DNA from: G963665495 sp963677785 | Lineage (GTDB): Bacteria; Desulfobacterota; Desulfovibrionia; Desulfovibrionales; Desulfovibrionaceae | Direction of reading: 5' to 3' | Length of the DNA stretch: 64,000 nucleotides | Assembly (NCBI GenBank): GCA_963677785.2 | Contig: CAXXDH010000003.1 | Coordinates: 1 to 64,000 of the forward strand | Shown here: positions 24,389-33,800 of the stretch, piece by piece | Layout: every line of letters begins with the position of its first letter | Position numbering within the stretch: the first letter of the stretch is position 1 | Program-made: the position numbers and the translations under genes | Notes under the pieces: model-generated | What the model was told of the DNA's origin: nothing | Seen by the model: only the letters and a program-made list of their open reading frames with translations | Databases searched by the model: none

Positions 24389-25432
24389 TTAAAACTGCCG
24401 CAGGAAACGCAGGTCGTTTTCAAAAAACATCCGCAGGTCGCCGATGCCGTACTTGAGCATGGCCACCCGTTCGACTCCCATGCCGAAGGCAAAACCGGTG
24501 TAGATTTCCGGGTCGTAGCCCACGGCTTCGAAAACGGCCGGATCCACCATGCCGCAGCCCAGGATCTCCACCCACCCGGTCTGTTTGCAGACGCGGCAGG
24601 GAGCGCCGTCGATAGAGCCTTTTCCTCCGCACATCACGCAGGAAATGTCCACTTCAGCGCTGGGTTCCGTGAACGGAAAAAAGCTGGGGCGAAAGCGGAC
24701 TTTGGTGTCCGGCGAAAAAACCTGCTGGGCGAAATGCGTCAGAGTGCCGCGCAAATCGACCAGGCTGATGTTCTTGTCGACAAGCAACCCCTCGATCTGG
24801 TGAAACATGGGCGTATGAGTCAGATCCGAATCCCGGCGGTAGACCTTGCCTGGAGCCACAACCGCCACGGGCGGCTGCTGATGCAGCATGGTGCGTACCT
24901 GCAAGGGCGAAGTATGCGTACGCAGAACAATATTGTCCGTGATGTAGAGCGTATCCTGCATGTCTCTGGCCGGATGGTCCGGAGGCATGTTCAGGGCTTC
25001 GAAGTTGTGGAAATCGTTTTCCACTTCCGGGCCGGACACGATATCATAGCCGAGCTTTTGAAACAGGGCGCAGATTTCTTCGGTGACCCTGGTGATGGGA
25101 TGGACGGAACCGTCCCAGGGAGTCCTTCCGGGCAGGGTCGGATCAAAGCTTTCCAGACCGGACTGGCGCTGTGCCGTGGTGAGAGAGGTCCTGCGTTCGT
25201 CGAACAGCCTCGTGAGGTCCTGCTTGACCGTATTGGCTGTTTTACCGGCGAGCGGGCGCTCTTCCACGGTAAGCTGTGGCAGGCCGGCCATGATTTTGGC
25301 CAGGGACCCTTTTCTTCCGAGATAGGTGATTCGGATTTCTTCCAGTGCGTCGGGCGTATCTGCGGTTTCCAGATCTTTGGAAAATGCCGGTACAAGACCC
25401 TCCAATTCGGTGATCAGCGTATTGCCGCTCAT
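24389..25432 (-). CDS. pheS: Phenylalanyl-tRNA synthetase alpha subunit
   Basis: A 347-residue class II synthetase subunit. The N-terminal coiled coil binds tRNA; motif 2 is in VYRRDSDLTHTPMFHQIEG and motif 3 in GFAFGMGVERVAMLKYGI. An extra cysteine pair region (CVMCGGKGSIDGAPCRVC) suggests a bound zinc, known in several PheS families. It charges tRNA-Phe as part of an alpha2-beta2 enzyme, yet pheT is not downstream: the gene is followed by a terminator and a convergent flavoprotein gene. Confidence 0.95.
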   Translation of the reverse strand: MSGNTLITELEGLVPAFSKDLETADTPDALEEIRITYLGRKGSLAKIMAGLPQLTVEERPLAGKTANTVKQDLTRLFDERRTSLTTAQRQSGLESFDPTLPGRTPWDGSVHPITRVTEEICALFQKLGYDIVSGPEVENDFHNFEALNMPPDHPARDMQDTLYITDNIVLRTHTSPLQVRTMLHQQPPVAVVAPGKVYRRDSDLTHTPMFHQIEGLLVDKNISLVDLRGTLTHFAQQVFSPDTKVRFRPSFFPFTEPSAEVDISCVMCGGKGSIDGAPCRVCKQTGWVEILGCGMVDPAVFEAVGYDPEIYTGFAFGMGVERVAMLKYGIGDLRMFFENDLRFLRQF

Positions 25433-25485
25433 GATGGCCTCGCAATATCTTGGGATGGCGGGAAATGAATAGCAGTCGTTAAATA

Positions 25486-25515
25486 GCGCCGGACGAAACA
25501 GCGTCCGCCCGGCGC
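25486..25515 (-). other. GC-rich hairpin between rplT and pheS
   Basis: Minus strand: GCGCCGGGCGGACG and CGTCCGGCGC form a 10-bp stem with a small bulge and a 6-base loop. It is followed by TATTTAAC, too weak a T run for efficient termination. It could be an attenuator or mRNA processing signal separating pheS from the ribosomal protein genes. Confidence 0.45.
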
Positions 25516-25522
25516 GAAGAAA

Positions 25523-25876
25523 TTAGTCGAGTTTGGACTTGGCGAGTTCGACGAGCTTGGCGAAGCTGTCTTTTTCACGCACTGCGATGTCGGCAAGGAC
25601 TTTGCGGTTCAGCTCGACGCCGGCCAGGCTCAGACCGCGCATGAAGCGGCTATAGGACAAGCCGTTTTCACGGGCGCCGGCATTGATGCGAATGATCCAG
25701 AGCTTGCGGAATTCGCGTTTGCGGACCTTGCGGTCGCGGAATGCGTACTGCAAACCACGCTCGACGGTTTCACGCGCGCTCCTGTAGAGCTTGCTTCTGC
25801 TGCCGCGATAGCCTTTGGCCATCTTCAAATATTTCTTGTGCCTCTTATGGGCGCTTTTTCCTCTTTTCACACGCAT
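25523..25876 (-). CDS. rplT: 50S ribosomal protein L20
   Basis: A 117-residue basic protein with typical L20 features: MRVKRGKSAHKRHKKYLKMAKGYRG at the start (in part), SKLYRSARETVERGLQYAFRDRK in the middle and SYSRFMRGL before the end. It is an early-assembly 23S rRNA-binding protein. In the usual infC-rpmI-rplT order it can repress its own operon by binding the leader mRNA; no such site was identified here. Confidence 0.97.
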   Translation of the reverse strand: MRVKRGKSAHKRHKKYLKMAKGYRGSRSKLYRSARETVERGLQYAFRDRKVRKREFRKLWIIRINAGARENGLSYSRFMRGLSLAGVELNRKVLADIAVREKDSFAKLVELAKSKLD

Positions 25877-25947
25877 GGCGTGTCCTCCGTAATGCTCTTG
25901 TTGTCTGCCTAGCTGCGGCCTCTGAACACGAAAACTGCAAGGCGTTG

Positions 25948-26145
25948 TTAGATGTAGGGCATCATCCGTTTCACGTGCTTCATGTTCGCGTCGTCCACGA
26001 GTTCACCTTGGCGCAGTCTTCTTTTCCGCTTGGCGTTCTTCTTGGTCAGGATGTGGCGCATGTTCTGCTGGCGCCTTCTGACCTTGCCGCTTCCGGTGGT
26101 GCGGAAACGCTTGGCCGCGCTTCTTTTTGTCTTCAGTTTGGGCAT
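25948..26145 (-). CDS. rpmI: 50S ribosomal protein L35
   Basis: A 65-residue basic protein that starts MPKLKTKRSAAKRF and has the conserved TGSGKVRRRQQNMRHILTKK segment (in part). It lies between infC and rplT in the standard order, with 71 bases to rplT and a good ribosome binding site (GAGAGA). Confidence 0.96.
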   Translation of the reverse strand: MPKLKTKRSAAKRFRTTGSGKVRRRQQNMRHILTKKNAKRKRRLRQGELVDDANMKHVKRMMPYI

Positions 26146-26321
26146 TTCTCTCTCCTATGGCAACGCTATAAAAGCGGGTTGTTGCATGCTGACCTTCAGG
26201 ATAAACGAGCTTCTGTAAAAGTCCGCAGTAATCCCTCTTTTGCCTTTGAACGGCACAAAAAGAGTGTGGCTCGGAGCGTAACGCTCGTCTGCCGTCAAAG
26301 ATGGCGTATTCCCGCCGGGAA

Positions 26322-26846
26322 TTATTTAACCTTGACTTGCGGCGTAAGATACATGCTCATTGAACGCCCTTCAACCCGGGGCATCTGTTCAACTTTTGCC
26401 AGATCTTCCGTATCCGCAATAGCACGTTCCAGCAGAAGCAATCCTCTGTCCTTATGGACAATTTCCCGCCCTCGGAACCAGACGGTGACCTTGACGCGGT
26501 CGCCGTTGTTCAGAAAACGCCTGATGTGCTTCAGTTTGGTCTGGTAATCATGTTCGTCCGTTTTCGGGCGGACTTTGATTTCCTTGATCTGAATAACAGT
26601 CTGGCGCTTGCGGGCTTCCTGCTGTTTTTTCTGCTGCTGGTACTTGTACTTCCCGAAGTCCATGATCCGGCACACGGGCGGATCTGCGTTCGGTGCGACT
26701 TCGACAAGATCAAGACCGCTTTCATGGGCCGTTCTGATGGCCTCTTCCTTGGTCAAAATTCCCAACTGCGAACCATCATCCCCTATAACCCGAACCTGCT
26801 TGGAACGGATCTGATGGTTACACCGAGCCTGCGTAGTTGAAGCTAT
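26322..26846 (-). CDS. infC: Translation initiation factor IF-3, probable ATA start
   Basis: From the first ATG (26765) the protein would be only 147 residues and would lack the conserved beginning. The frame is open upstream, reading IRSKQVRVIGDDGSQLGIL, the normal IF-3 start region. A strong GAGGAGGG (26854-26861) lies seven bases before an ATA codon at 26846, which gives 174 residues, the usual length. The C-terminal domain has VCRIMDFGKYKYQQ, KEIKVRPKTDEHDY and VTVWFRGRE. Rare start codons are the known basis of IF-3 self-regulation. The start would overlap the last nine codons of thrS. Confidence 0.9.
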   Translation of the reverse strand: MASTTQARCNHQIRSKQVRVIGDDGSQLGILTKEEAIRTAHESGLDLVEVAPNADPPVCRIMDFGKYKYQQQKKQQEARKRQTVIQIKEIKVRPKTDEHDYQTKLKHIRRFLNNGDRVKVTVWFRGREIVHKDRGLLLLERAIADTEDLAKVEQMPRVEGRSMSMYLTPQVKVK

Positions 26847-28779
26847 AGCTCATCCCTCCTCGCTTGAACGGTTCACTACATGCGTCCAAGATTCGCTTGG
26901 TTATCAGGTCCACTGATTCCAATCCCAGATTTTCACCGGTTCTCAAACGTATGTTGACTCCCCCTGCCTCAACCTCCTTATCTCCGATAACGAGGATGTA
27001 GGGGACCTTCTCCAGTTGCGCTTCCCGGACTTTATAGCCCAGCTTTTCGTTGCGCAAATCAGCCTCCGCGCGAATGCCGGCGGAACGGAGCTGCGCGAGC
27101 GCCTTTTCAGCAAATTCATTCTGCGCGTCGGTCACCGTGAGCAGTTTGGCCTGCACCGGCGCCAGCCAGACAGGGAACGCCCCGGCGTAATGTTCAATCA
27201 GGGCACCGATAAAACGCTCCACCGAGCCCAAAATAACGCGGTGCAGCATGACCGGACGATGTCGTTCTCCATCCTGGCCTACATAATACAGGTCAAAGCG
27301 CTCAGGCAAGGTAAAATCGCATTGCACGGTGGCGCACTGCCAGGAGCGCCCCAGAGCATCCTTGACCTTGATGTCGATTTTCGGCCCGTAGAAAGCGCCG
27401 TCGCCTTCATTGATGTCATAGGGCCGGCCCAGCGCCTTCAGGGCATCTTCCAAAGCCTGGGTTGCACGATCCCAGTCTTCGTCGGAGCCGATGGACTTTT
27501 CCGGGCGCGTACTGAGTTCCAGTTCGAAATCGAAATCGAAAATTCCCATCACATCTTCGACAAAGCGAATGATGCCGATGATTTCATCCAGCAGCTGATC
27601 CGGACGGCAGATCAGGTGCGCGTCGTCCTGCGTGAACTGGCGGACGCGCAGCAGACCATGCAGTACGCCCGACTTTTCATGGCGGTGCACCACGCCCAGC
27701 TCAAAATATCTTTGAGGCAGGTCGCGGTAGCTGCGGATCCGGGATTTGTAGATCAGCATGTGGGAGAGGCAGTTCATGGGCTTGATGCCATAGGCCTGCT
27801 CGTCCACTTCGGTGAAATACATGTTCTCCCGGTAGTTGTCGTAATGGCCGGAATTCTCCCAAAGCTCGCGCCGCAGCAGAATGGGCCCCTGAACGATCTG
27901 GTAGCCGCGCCGGAGATGCTCCTTGCGCTCGAAATCTTCCAGAATCGTCCGTACGAGCATGCCTTTGGGGTGCCAGATCACCATGCCGGGTCCGGCTTCA
28001 TCACTGAAGCTGAACAGGTCGAGCTGGGTGCCCAGTTTGCGATGGTCGCGCTTGGCGGCTTCTTCCAGCCACTTCAGGTGCGCCTTGAGCCCCTTTTCAT
28101 CGGCAAAGGCCGTACCGTATATCCGCTGCAGCATGGGGCGTTTTTCATCGCCGCGCCAGTAGGCGCCGGCCACCTGCGTCAGCTTGAAGGCTTTGAGCTT
28201 GCCGGTATCGGGCAAATGGGGTCCGCGGCAAAGGTCCACAAAGTCGCCGTTGGTGTAGATGGACACCTCGTCGGCACCCAGGTCTTCCATGATCTCGACC
28301 TTGTAGTTCTCGCCCATGTCGGAAAACATCTTCTTGGCTTCCTCAGTGGGCAGTTCCTTGCGGACAAAAGGCTGCTCCTCGGCCACAACCATGCGCATTT
28401 CGGCCTCTATGGCCTCAAGGTCTTCGGGAGTGAAGGGACGCTCGTAATCAAAGTCGTAGTAAAAGCCGTTCTCGATGGACGGACCAATGGTCACTTTGAC
28501 ACCGGGAAACAGACGGCGCACCGCAGTGGCCATAATATGCGCGGCGCTATGGCGCAGCACATCCAGCCCCTCCGGCGTTTCCGCAAAAACGGGTTCGAGC
28601 GCATCGCAACCCTGCGGCAACGGCGAGCCCATATCCAGCATCGAGCCGTTCTCACCGCCCGGACATTTACATGCGACCACAGCTTTGAATTTCTTACCGC
28701 TCAACCCTTTTTTAAGGGCCTCGGCGCACGTATTGCCGGGGTCAACTTCTACCGGATTGCCCTGCACCGTTACGTTCAC
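26818..28779 (-). CDS. thrS: Threonyl-tRNA synthetase
   Basis: A 653-residue class II synthetase with GTG start after AAGGAGG. The N-terminal TGS domain leads to the editing domain with HSAAHIMATAVRRL and a C/H metal set. The catalytic core carries motif 2 (HRHEKSGVLHGLLRVRQF) and zinc ligands (MNCLSHMLIY with Cys, then His), and the C-terminal anticodon-binding domain begins near FPVWLAPVQ. It is preceded by a tRNA-Val gene and followed directly by infC, whose start lies inside its 3' end. Confidence 0.97.
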   Translation of the reverse strand: MNVTVQGNPVEVDPGNTCAEALKKGLSGKKFKAVVACKCPGGENGSMLDMGSPLPQGCDALEPVFAETPEGLDVLRHSAAHIMATAVRRLFPGVKVTIGPSIENGFYYDFDYERPFTPEDLEAIEAEMRMVVAEEQPFVRKELPTEEAKKMFSDMGENYKVEIMEDLGADEVSIYTNGDFVDLCRGPHLPDTGKLKAFKLTQVAGAYWRGDEKRPMLQRIYGTAFADEKGLKAHLKWLEEAAKRDHRKLGTQLDLFSFSDEAGPGMVIWHPKGMLVRTILEDFERKEHLRRGYQIVQGPILLRRELWENSGHYDNYRENMYFTEVDEQAYGIKPMNCLSHMLIYKSRIRSYRDLPQRYFELGVVHRHEKSGVLHGLLRVRQFTQDDAHLICRPDQLLDEIIGIIRFVEDVMGIFDFDFELELSTRPEKSIGSDEDWDRATQALEDALKALGRPYDINEGDGAFYGPKIDIKVKDALGRSWQCATVQCDFTLPERFDLYYVGQDGERHRPVMLHRVILGSVERFIGALIEHYAGAFPVWLAPVQAKLLTVTDAQNEFAEKALAQLRSAGIRAEADLRNEKLGYKVREAQLEKVPYILVIGDKEVEAGGVNIRLRTGENLGLESVDLITKRILDACSEPFKRGGMSYSFNYAGSV

Positions 28780-28930
28780 CAGCCTACGCCTCCTTCAGCG
28801 CTCTTTTCGACGTGCAATTTTTGTAACCTGCACTGAATAATAAATCAGCCCCGTTCTCCCTTTGAAACTCTCGTTCAGTATCCGCCTGGCGGACACCAAA
28901 AGGGGTGCGGGGCCGTTGCGTTTATGCTAA

Positions 28931-29005
28931 TGGTAGGCGCGAGGAGATTTGAACTCCTGACCCCTTGCGCGTCAAGCAAGTGCTCTCCCCCTGAGCTACG
29001 CGCCT
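28931..29005 (-). tRNA. tRNA-Val (anticodon GAC)
   Basis: The minus strand folds as a cloverleaf: acceptor AGGCGCG paired with CGCGCCT, T8-A9, D arm GCTC/GAGC, anticodon stem CTTGC/GCAAG with loop TTGACGC (anticodon GAC), T arm GGAG-TTCAAAT-CTCC. The 3' CCA is encoded. It lies 150 bases upstream of thrS with no terminator between, so it may be co-transcribed and processed. Confidence 0.95.
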
Positions 29006-29025
29006 ACATCAAAAGCAGAGAGACA

Positions 29026-29053
29026 ACTAAACACTGATCTTTAATTCTGTCAA
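29026..29053 (-). promoter_or_regulatory. Sigma-70 type promoter for tRNA-Val and the thrS operon
   Basis: Minus strand: a perfect -35 TTGACA (29048-29053), 16-base spacer, -10 TTTAGT (29026-29031, four of six). The predicted start near 29019 is about 14 bases before the tRNA 5' end. Confidence 0.6.
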
Positions 29054-29104
29054 GGAAGAATTTCAATTTTTTTTAAATTAACCATTCAAACAAGGAAAGC
29101 AACC

Positions 29105-29455
29105 GTGCGCGCGTTTCAAAAAAGTGCTTCCTGCGCCTGGCACGGCATCAGCCAGGCCTTCGACAAACAACGCAATATCAAAATTATCTCCTGCTGCGCC
29201 GTACTGGCGCTGGTTCTCGGTCCGGCCTGCGGCCTGTCCGCCGCGGAACTCGCCGTCATCGCCCTGGCCTGCGGCCTGGTGCTCGCCCTGGAAATCGCCA
29301 ATACCGCCCTTGAAAACCTGGCCGACGCGCTGCATCCCGAACACCACCCGCAAATCGGCCGAGCCAAGGATCTCATGGCTGGTGCCGTGCTCATGGCTTC
29401 CTTTGCCGCCGCCCTGGTCGGCCTGATTCTCTTCGGAAACGCGCTGCTGTGGTAA
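29105..29455 (+). CDS. dgkA: Diacylglycerol kinase / undecaprenol kinase family protein
   Basis: A 116-residue integral membrane protein with an N-terminal amphipathic helix (SCAWHGISQAFDKQRNIKI in part) and three membrane segments. The catalytic segment ALEIANTALENLADAL and the HPQIGRAKDLMAGAV stretch are characteristic; the latter form (AKDLMAGAVL) is closer to the undecaprenol kinases than to E. coli DgkA. It would phosphorylate a membrane lipid alcohol, recycling diacylglycerol or undecaprenol. GTG start with GGAA upstream. It diverges from the tRNA-Val promoter. Confidence 0.85.
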   Translation: MRAFQKSASCAWHGISQAFDKQRNIKIISCCAVLALVLGPACGLSAAELAVIALACGLVLALEIANTALENLADALHPEHHPQIGRAKDLMAGAVLMASFAAALVGLILFGNALLW

Positions 29456-29630
29456 CGGCGCTTCATTTTTCCTCAGACCACCCCCTATGTAGCGAGATTC
29501 TTCCTATTATTCGACAATAACGATCATAATATATAATAATAGACAACTTGTGCCAACATTTCAGTAGTGATATTGTCTCATTCAGTACTTAGTATAGATA
29601 ATATCAATATAAACGCACGGGTTGCATTGA

Positions 29631-30491
29631 GTGAATTTTATCGATTACGAAGCCCTCCTGCAGTCGGAAGATACCGCCAGGAGCTATTTTGCATCCTTTT
29701 GCTGGTCCGGCGGAGGGCTTTATTGCCCGAAATGCGTTTGCCAAAAGGTCTACACGCTGGCGGAAGGCCGGTACCGCTGCGCATGCTGCGGCTATACCTT
29801 TCATGATTTCAGCCGCCGTTTCCTCAACAACGGCAACCTCAGCCCCCAGGACTGGTTGCGGCTGATCAAGCTTTTTGAACTGGAGCTCCCGCTTCCCAAA
29901 ATAGCCCTGCAGCTGGGCAAGTCCTACAACACCATCGCGAAATCAGTCCAATCCGTACGCGCGGCCATCATGGCCAATTCCCTGGATGCGGAGCTTATTT
30001 TCGAATCCGGACTCGGTTCCAGCCTGGGAACTGCCCGGGGCAAGCGGATCAAACACGGCCCGGGCGGCGGCCCGCAAAAAGCTCTGGTCTTCGGCGTGAT
30101 TCCCTACGGACGTCTGGCATTCGTCGATCTCCTGCCGGACCTGACAGGCGAAGCCCTCATTCACCTCAAAACCACGTTTCACCTGAAGACCGCCAGCCTC
30201 GGCGGCCTGGTGTACACCGACAAATACAAAAAATACGACGCCCTGCTGACCTGCGACCCGAGTATCCGCAACCTTCCCCACGCGCCGCATGCGGATTCCT
30301 CTTTGTACATCGACGGCCGGAAGGGGTTCTGGAAGTTCGCCAAAAAACGCTTGAAAAGCTCGCGCCGCGTATCGTGTAAATACATGGCCCTGTACCTCAA
30401 GGAACTTGAATTCCGCTTCAACTACCGCGACCAAGACATGTTTTCCCGCATTGCCGCTTCCCTGTGCAGTCTGGTGCCAAGACTTAAGTAG
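29631..30491 (+). CDS. IS1595-like transposase-derived protein with a degenerate DDE site
   Basis: A 286-residue protein. The N-terminal zinc ribbon (CPKC, then CACCGYTF) and a helix-turn-helix-like segment (LPLPKIALQLGKSYNTIAKS) match IS1595 transposases. In the DDE domain the first Asp position (normally VEVDE) reads LIFES, the second Asp is kept (VYTDKYKKYDAL) and the Glu position (normally NGIESFW) reads DGRKGFW. So two of three catalytic residues appear lost while the frame is intact. No terminal inverted repeats are visible at its ends. It may be a domesticated DNA-binding protein next to the formate dehydrogenase genes. The GTG start lacks a clear ribosome binding site. Confidence 0.7.
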   Translation: MNFIDYEALLQSEDTARSYFASFCWSGGGLYCPKCVCQKVYTLAEGRYRCACCGYTFHDFSRRFLNNGNLSPQDWLRLIKLFELELPLPKIALQLGKSYNTIAKSVQSVRAAIMANSLDAELIFESGLGSSLGTARGKRIKHGPGGGPQKALVFGVIPYGRLAFVDLLPDLTGEALIHLKTTFHLKTASLGGLVYTDKYKKYDALLTCDPSIRNLPHAPHADSSLYIDGRKGFWKFAKKRLKSSRRVSCKYMALYLKELEFRFNYRDQDMFSRIAASLCSLVPRLK

Positions 30492-30555
30492 TAATCGTCC
30501 CGCCTTCTGCACGTCGCATCTGTTTCCATGAGATAGCTTTTCTGCCTGAAGGCAA

Positions 30556-30798
30556 ATGGAGGATTCCATGTTTTTGACAGATTCAGACCAACCGAGGAGC
30601 GCATGCGCTGCCGCCGTTCCCTTTGCCGGACTGGGGTATAACCTCCAGCCCGTGAAAGCCCTGGCGGCCCGTATGTCACTGACCCGGATCAACGTCCAGA
30701 CCCGGCATGCTTCTGAGCAGCCCCGGCCTGCGCCCGTAGCGGCGCCCGCCGGGTTTGCGCTTTTGCTTCTGCTGGGACGCGAAATACGCGGACGCTGA
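30556..30798 (+). pseudogene. Decayed 5' end of a second formate dehydrogenase alpha gene
   Basis: Behind a good GGAGG, an ORF reads FAGLGYNLQPVKALAARMSL, a close match to the end of the Tat signal and start of the mature FdhA (GLGFNLTPAAALAKKYAL in the intact gene 240 bases on). The twin-arginine motif is lost, and the following cysteine-cluster region has become PRPAPVAAPAGFA where CPYCAVGCG would be. It stops after 80 codons. It reads as the remnant of a tandem fdhA duplication. Confidence 0.6.
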
Positions 30799-30830
30799 CC
30801 CGACACTTCAACTTTTCAGGAGGTATCTTT

Positions 30831-33800
30831 ATGCACCTGTGTCGAAGATCCTTTCTCAAACTGTCGGCCGCGGCCGGCATCGCTTCCGTCTACGGCGGAC
30901 TGGGATTCAATCTCACTCCCGCAGCCGCCCTTGCCAAAAAGTACGCGCTCAAAACCAGAACAGCCAAAGAAACCACTTCCATCTGCCCGTATTGCGCGGT
31001 CGGCTGCGGTCTCATTGTCCAGACCAATACCGAGACGCACCGGACCATCAATGTGGAAGGCGATCCGGATCATCCGATCAACGAAGGCGCGGTCTGCGCC
31101 AAAGGGGCGTCCTTGTGGCAGCTCGCCGAAAACGACGAACGCCCGGCAACGCCTTTGTACCGCGCCCCCAACAGCAGCGAATGGAAAAGCGTGAGCTGGG
31201 AATGGGCCCTGGACGAAATCGCCAAACGCGTCAAAAAGACACGCGACGCGAGTTTTTCTGAAAAGAACGCCAAGGGCCAGACCGTCAACAGATGCAACGG
31301 CATCGCTTCCGTGGGCTCCGCCGCCATCGATAACGAGGAATGCTGGATATACCAGGCCATGCTACGGGCTCTGGGACTGGTCTATATCGAACACCAGGCC
31401 CGTATTTGCCATAGCTCAACCGTGGCGGCCCTGGCCGAATCCTTTGGCCGCGGCGCGATGACCAACCACTGGATAGACATCAAAAACAGCGACTGCATTC
31501 TGATCATGGGCAGCAACGCCGCGGAGAACCACCCCATTTCCATGAAATGGGTGCTTCGAGCCATGGACAAGGGCGCCAAACTGATCAGCGTGGACCCCAG
31601 GTTTACCAGAACGTCCTCCAAGGCCAACCTCTACTGCCAGATCCGCGCGGGCACGGATATCGCGGTCCTGGGCGGACTCATCAAATACATCCTGGATAAC
31701 GACCTGATCCAGCGCGATTACGTGATCAGCCACACCAATGCCTCATTCATCGTCGGCGAAAAATTCTCTTTCAAAGACGGCCTGTTCAGCGGCTACCACG
31801 CCAACCCCAAGGATGCGGATTACGTCGGAGCCTACGACAAATCATCCTGGGCATTCGAACTGGACGCCGCGGGCATTCCCAAGAAAGATCCCACGCTCAA
31901 GCATCCGCGTTGCGTCTACAACCTGCTCAAACAGCACTACGATCGCTACAACCTCGACACGGTCGCGGCCACATCCGGAGCGGACAAGAACAAGCTGCTC
32001 GAATTCTACAAACTCTACGCGGCAACCGGCGCGCCGGACAAGGCGGGCACGATCATGTACGCCATGGGCTGGACCCAGCATACCGTGGGCGTCCAATACA
32101 TCCGGACCATGGCCATGGTTCAGCTGCTGCTGGGGAACATCGGCGTGGCCGGCGGCGGCGTCAACGCGCTGCGGGGAGAATCCAACGTTCAGGGATCCAC
32201 GGACCATTGCCTGCTCTGGCACATTCTTCCGGGCTACCTGACCGTGCCCAAGGCCTCTCTGGACAGCCTGGAAACCTACTGCAAAACCGCCACGGCGCCG
32301 CATCTCGCGGGCGCCAAAGATCCGAAAAGCGCGGCCTGGTGGCAGTACTATCCGAAATACATCTCCAGTTACCTCAAGGCCATGTTCCCGGATGTCGCGC
32401 CCGGAGCGGGCTATGCCCTGCTGCCCAGGGCTGAGGACGGCAAGACCTACACCTGGCTACAGCTGTTCGACGCCATGTCCGAAGACGCGTTCAAGGGCTT
32501 TTTCGCCTGGGGGCAAAATCCCGCCTGTTCGAGCGCCAACGCCAACAAAACCCGCAAGGCCATGGCCAAACTGGACTGGATGGTCAACGTGAACATCTTC
32601 GACAATGAAACCAGCTCGTTCTGGAAAGGACCGGGCATGGATCCCAAACAGGTCGGCACTGAAGTCTTTTTCCTGCCCTGTGCGGTGTCCATAGAAAAAG
32701 AGGGGTCCATCACCAATTCCGGACGCTGGATGCAATGGCGCTACGAAGGACCCGTGCCGCGCAAGGGAACCAAGACGGACGGGCACATCATAGTCGAACT
32801 GATGGACCGAATCCGTACGCTCTACCAGAAGGACCCCGGCGCCTTTCCCGAGCCCATCAAGCAGCTCTCTCTGGATATGTGGAAAGACGAAAAGGGCTAC
32901 AATCCGCACAAGACCGCCAAACTCGTCAACGGCTACTTCCTCAAAGACGTCATCATCAAAGGCAAGACATATAAAAAAGGCACGCTGGTGCCGAGTTTCG
33001 CCTTTCTGCAGGCCGACGGTTCGACCAGTTCTGGCAACTGGCTGTATTGCAACTCCTATACGGAAAGCGGAAACAACAGCGCGCGCCGCGACAAAAAACA
33101 GACCGACATGCAGGGCAACATCGGCCTGTACCCCAACTGGACCTGGTGCTGGCCCGTGAACAGGCGGATCATCTACAACCGGGCCTCCTGCAACACCAAG
33201 GGCCAGCCATACGCGCCGCAGAAGCCGGTGATCGTCTGGAACGGCAAAAAATGGCTGGGCGACGTGCCGGACGGCGGCTGGGCTCCAGGCGCAAAGTACG
33301 CCTTTATCATGAAGCCGATGGGGCACGGACATATTTTCGGCCCCGGCCTCAAGGACGGCCCTTTCCCCGAACACTACGAACCCATGGAATGCCCGGTGAC
33401 GGCCAACCTCTTTTCCAGGCAGCTGCACAACCCCACGGCACTGCAGTTCAGTAAAGAGGAAAAAGCGGTATGCGATCCGCGCTATCCGTTCGTGGCCATG
33501 ACCTACCGGGTCACGGAGCATTGGCAGACAGGTTTGATGACGCGCTACACGCCCTGGCTTCTGGAGGCGCAGCCGCAGATGTTCGTGGAAATGTCCAAGG
33601 AGCTGGCCAAACTGCGCGGAATTGCCAACGGTGAAAAATGCCTTGTGGAGAGCGTACGCGGCGAACTGTGGGCAATCGCCATCGTCACCGAACGCATGAA
33701 GCCGCTCTCCATCCAGGGGCAGACCGTTTATCAGCTCGGCATGCCCTGGTGTTACGGGTGGCAGATGCCCCATGACGGCAGCGGAGGCGATTCCGCGAAT

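Noticed and set aside
27016..28836. 606-codon plus-strand ORF antisense to thrS
   Set aside because: thrS is unmistakable; the antisense frame is His/Gln/Val-rich as expected for a shadow.
29456..30560. Complete insertion sequence around the IS1595-like gene
   Set aside because: I could not find terminal inverted repeats or target duplications on either side.
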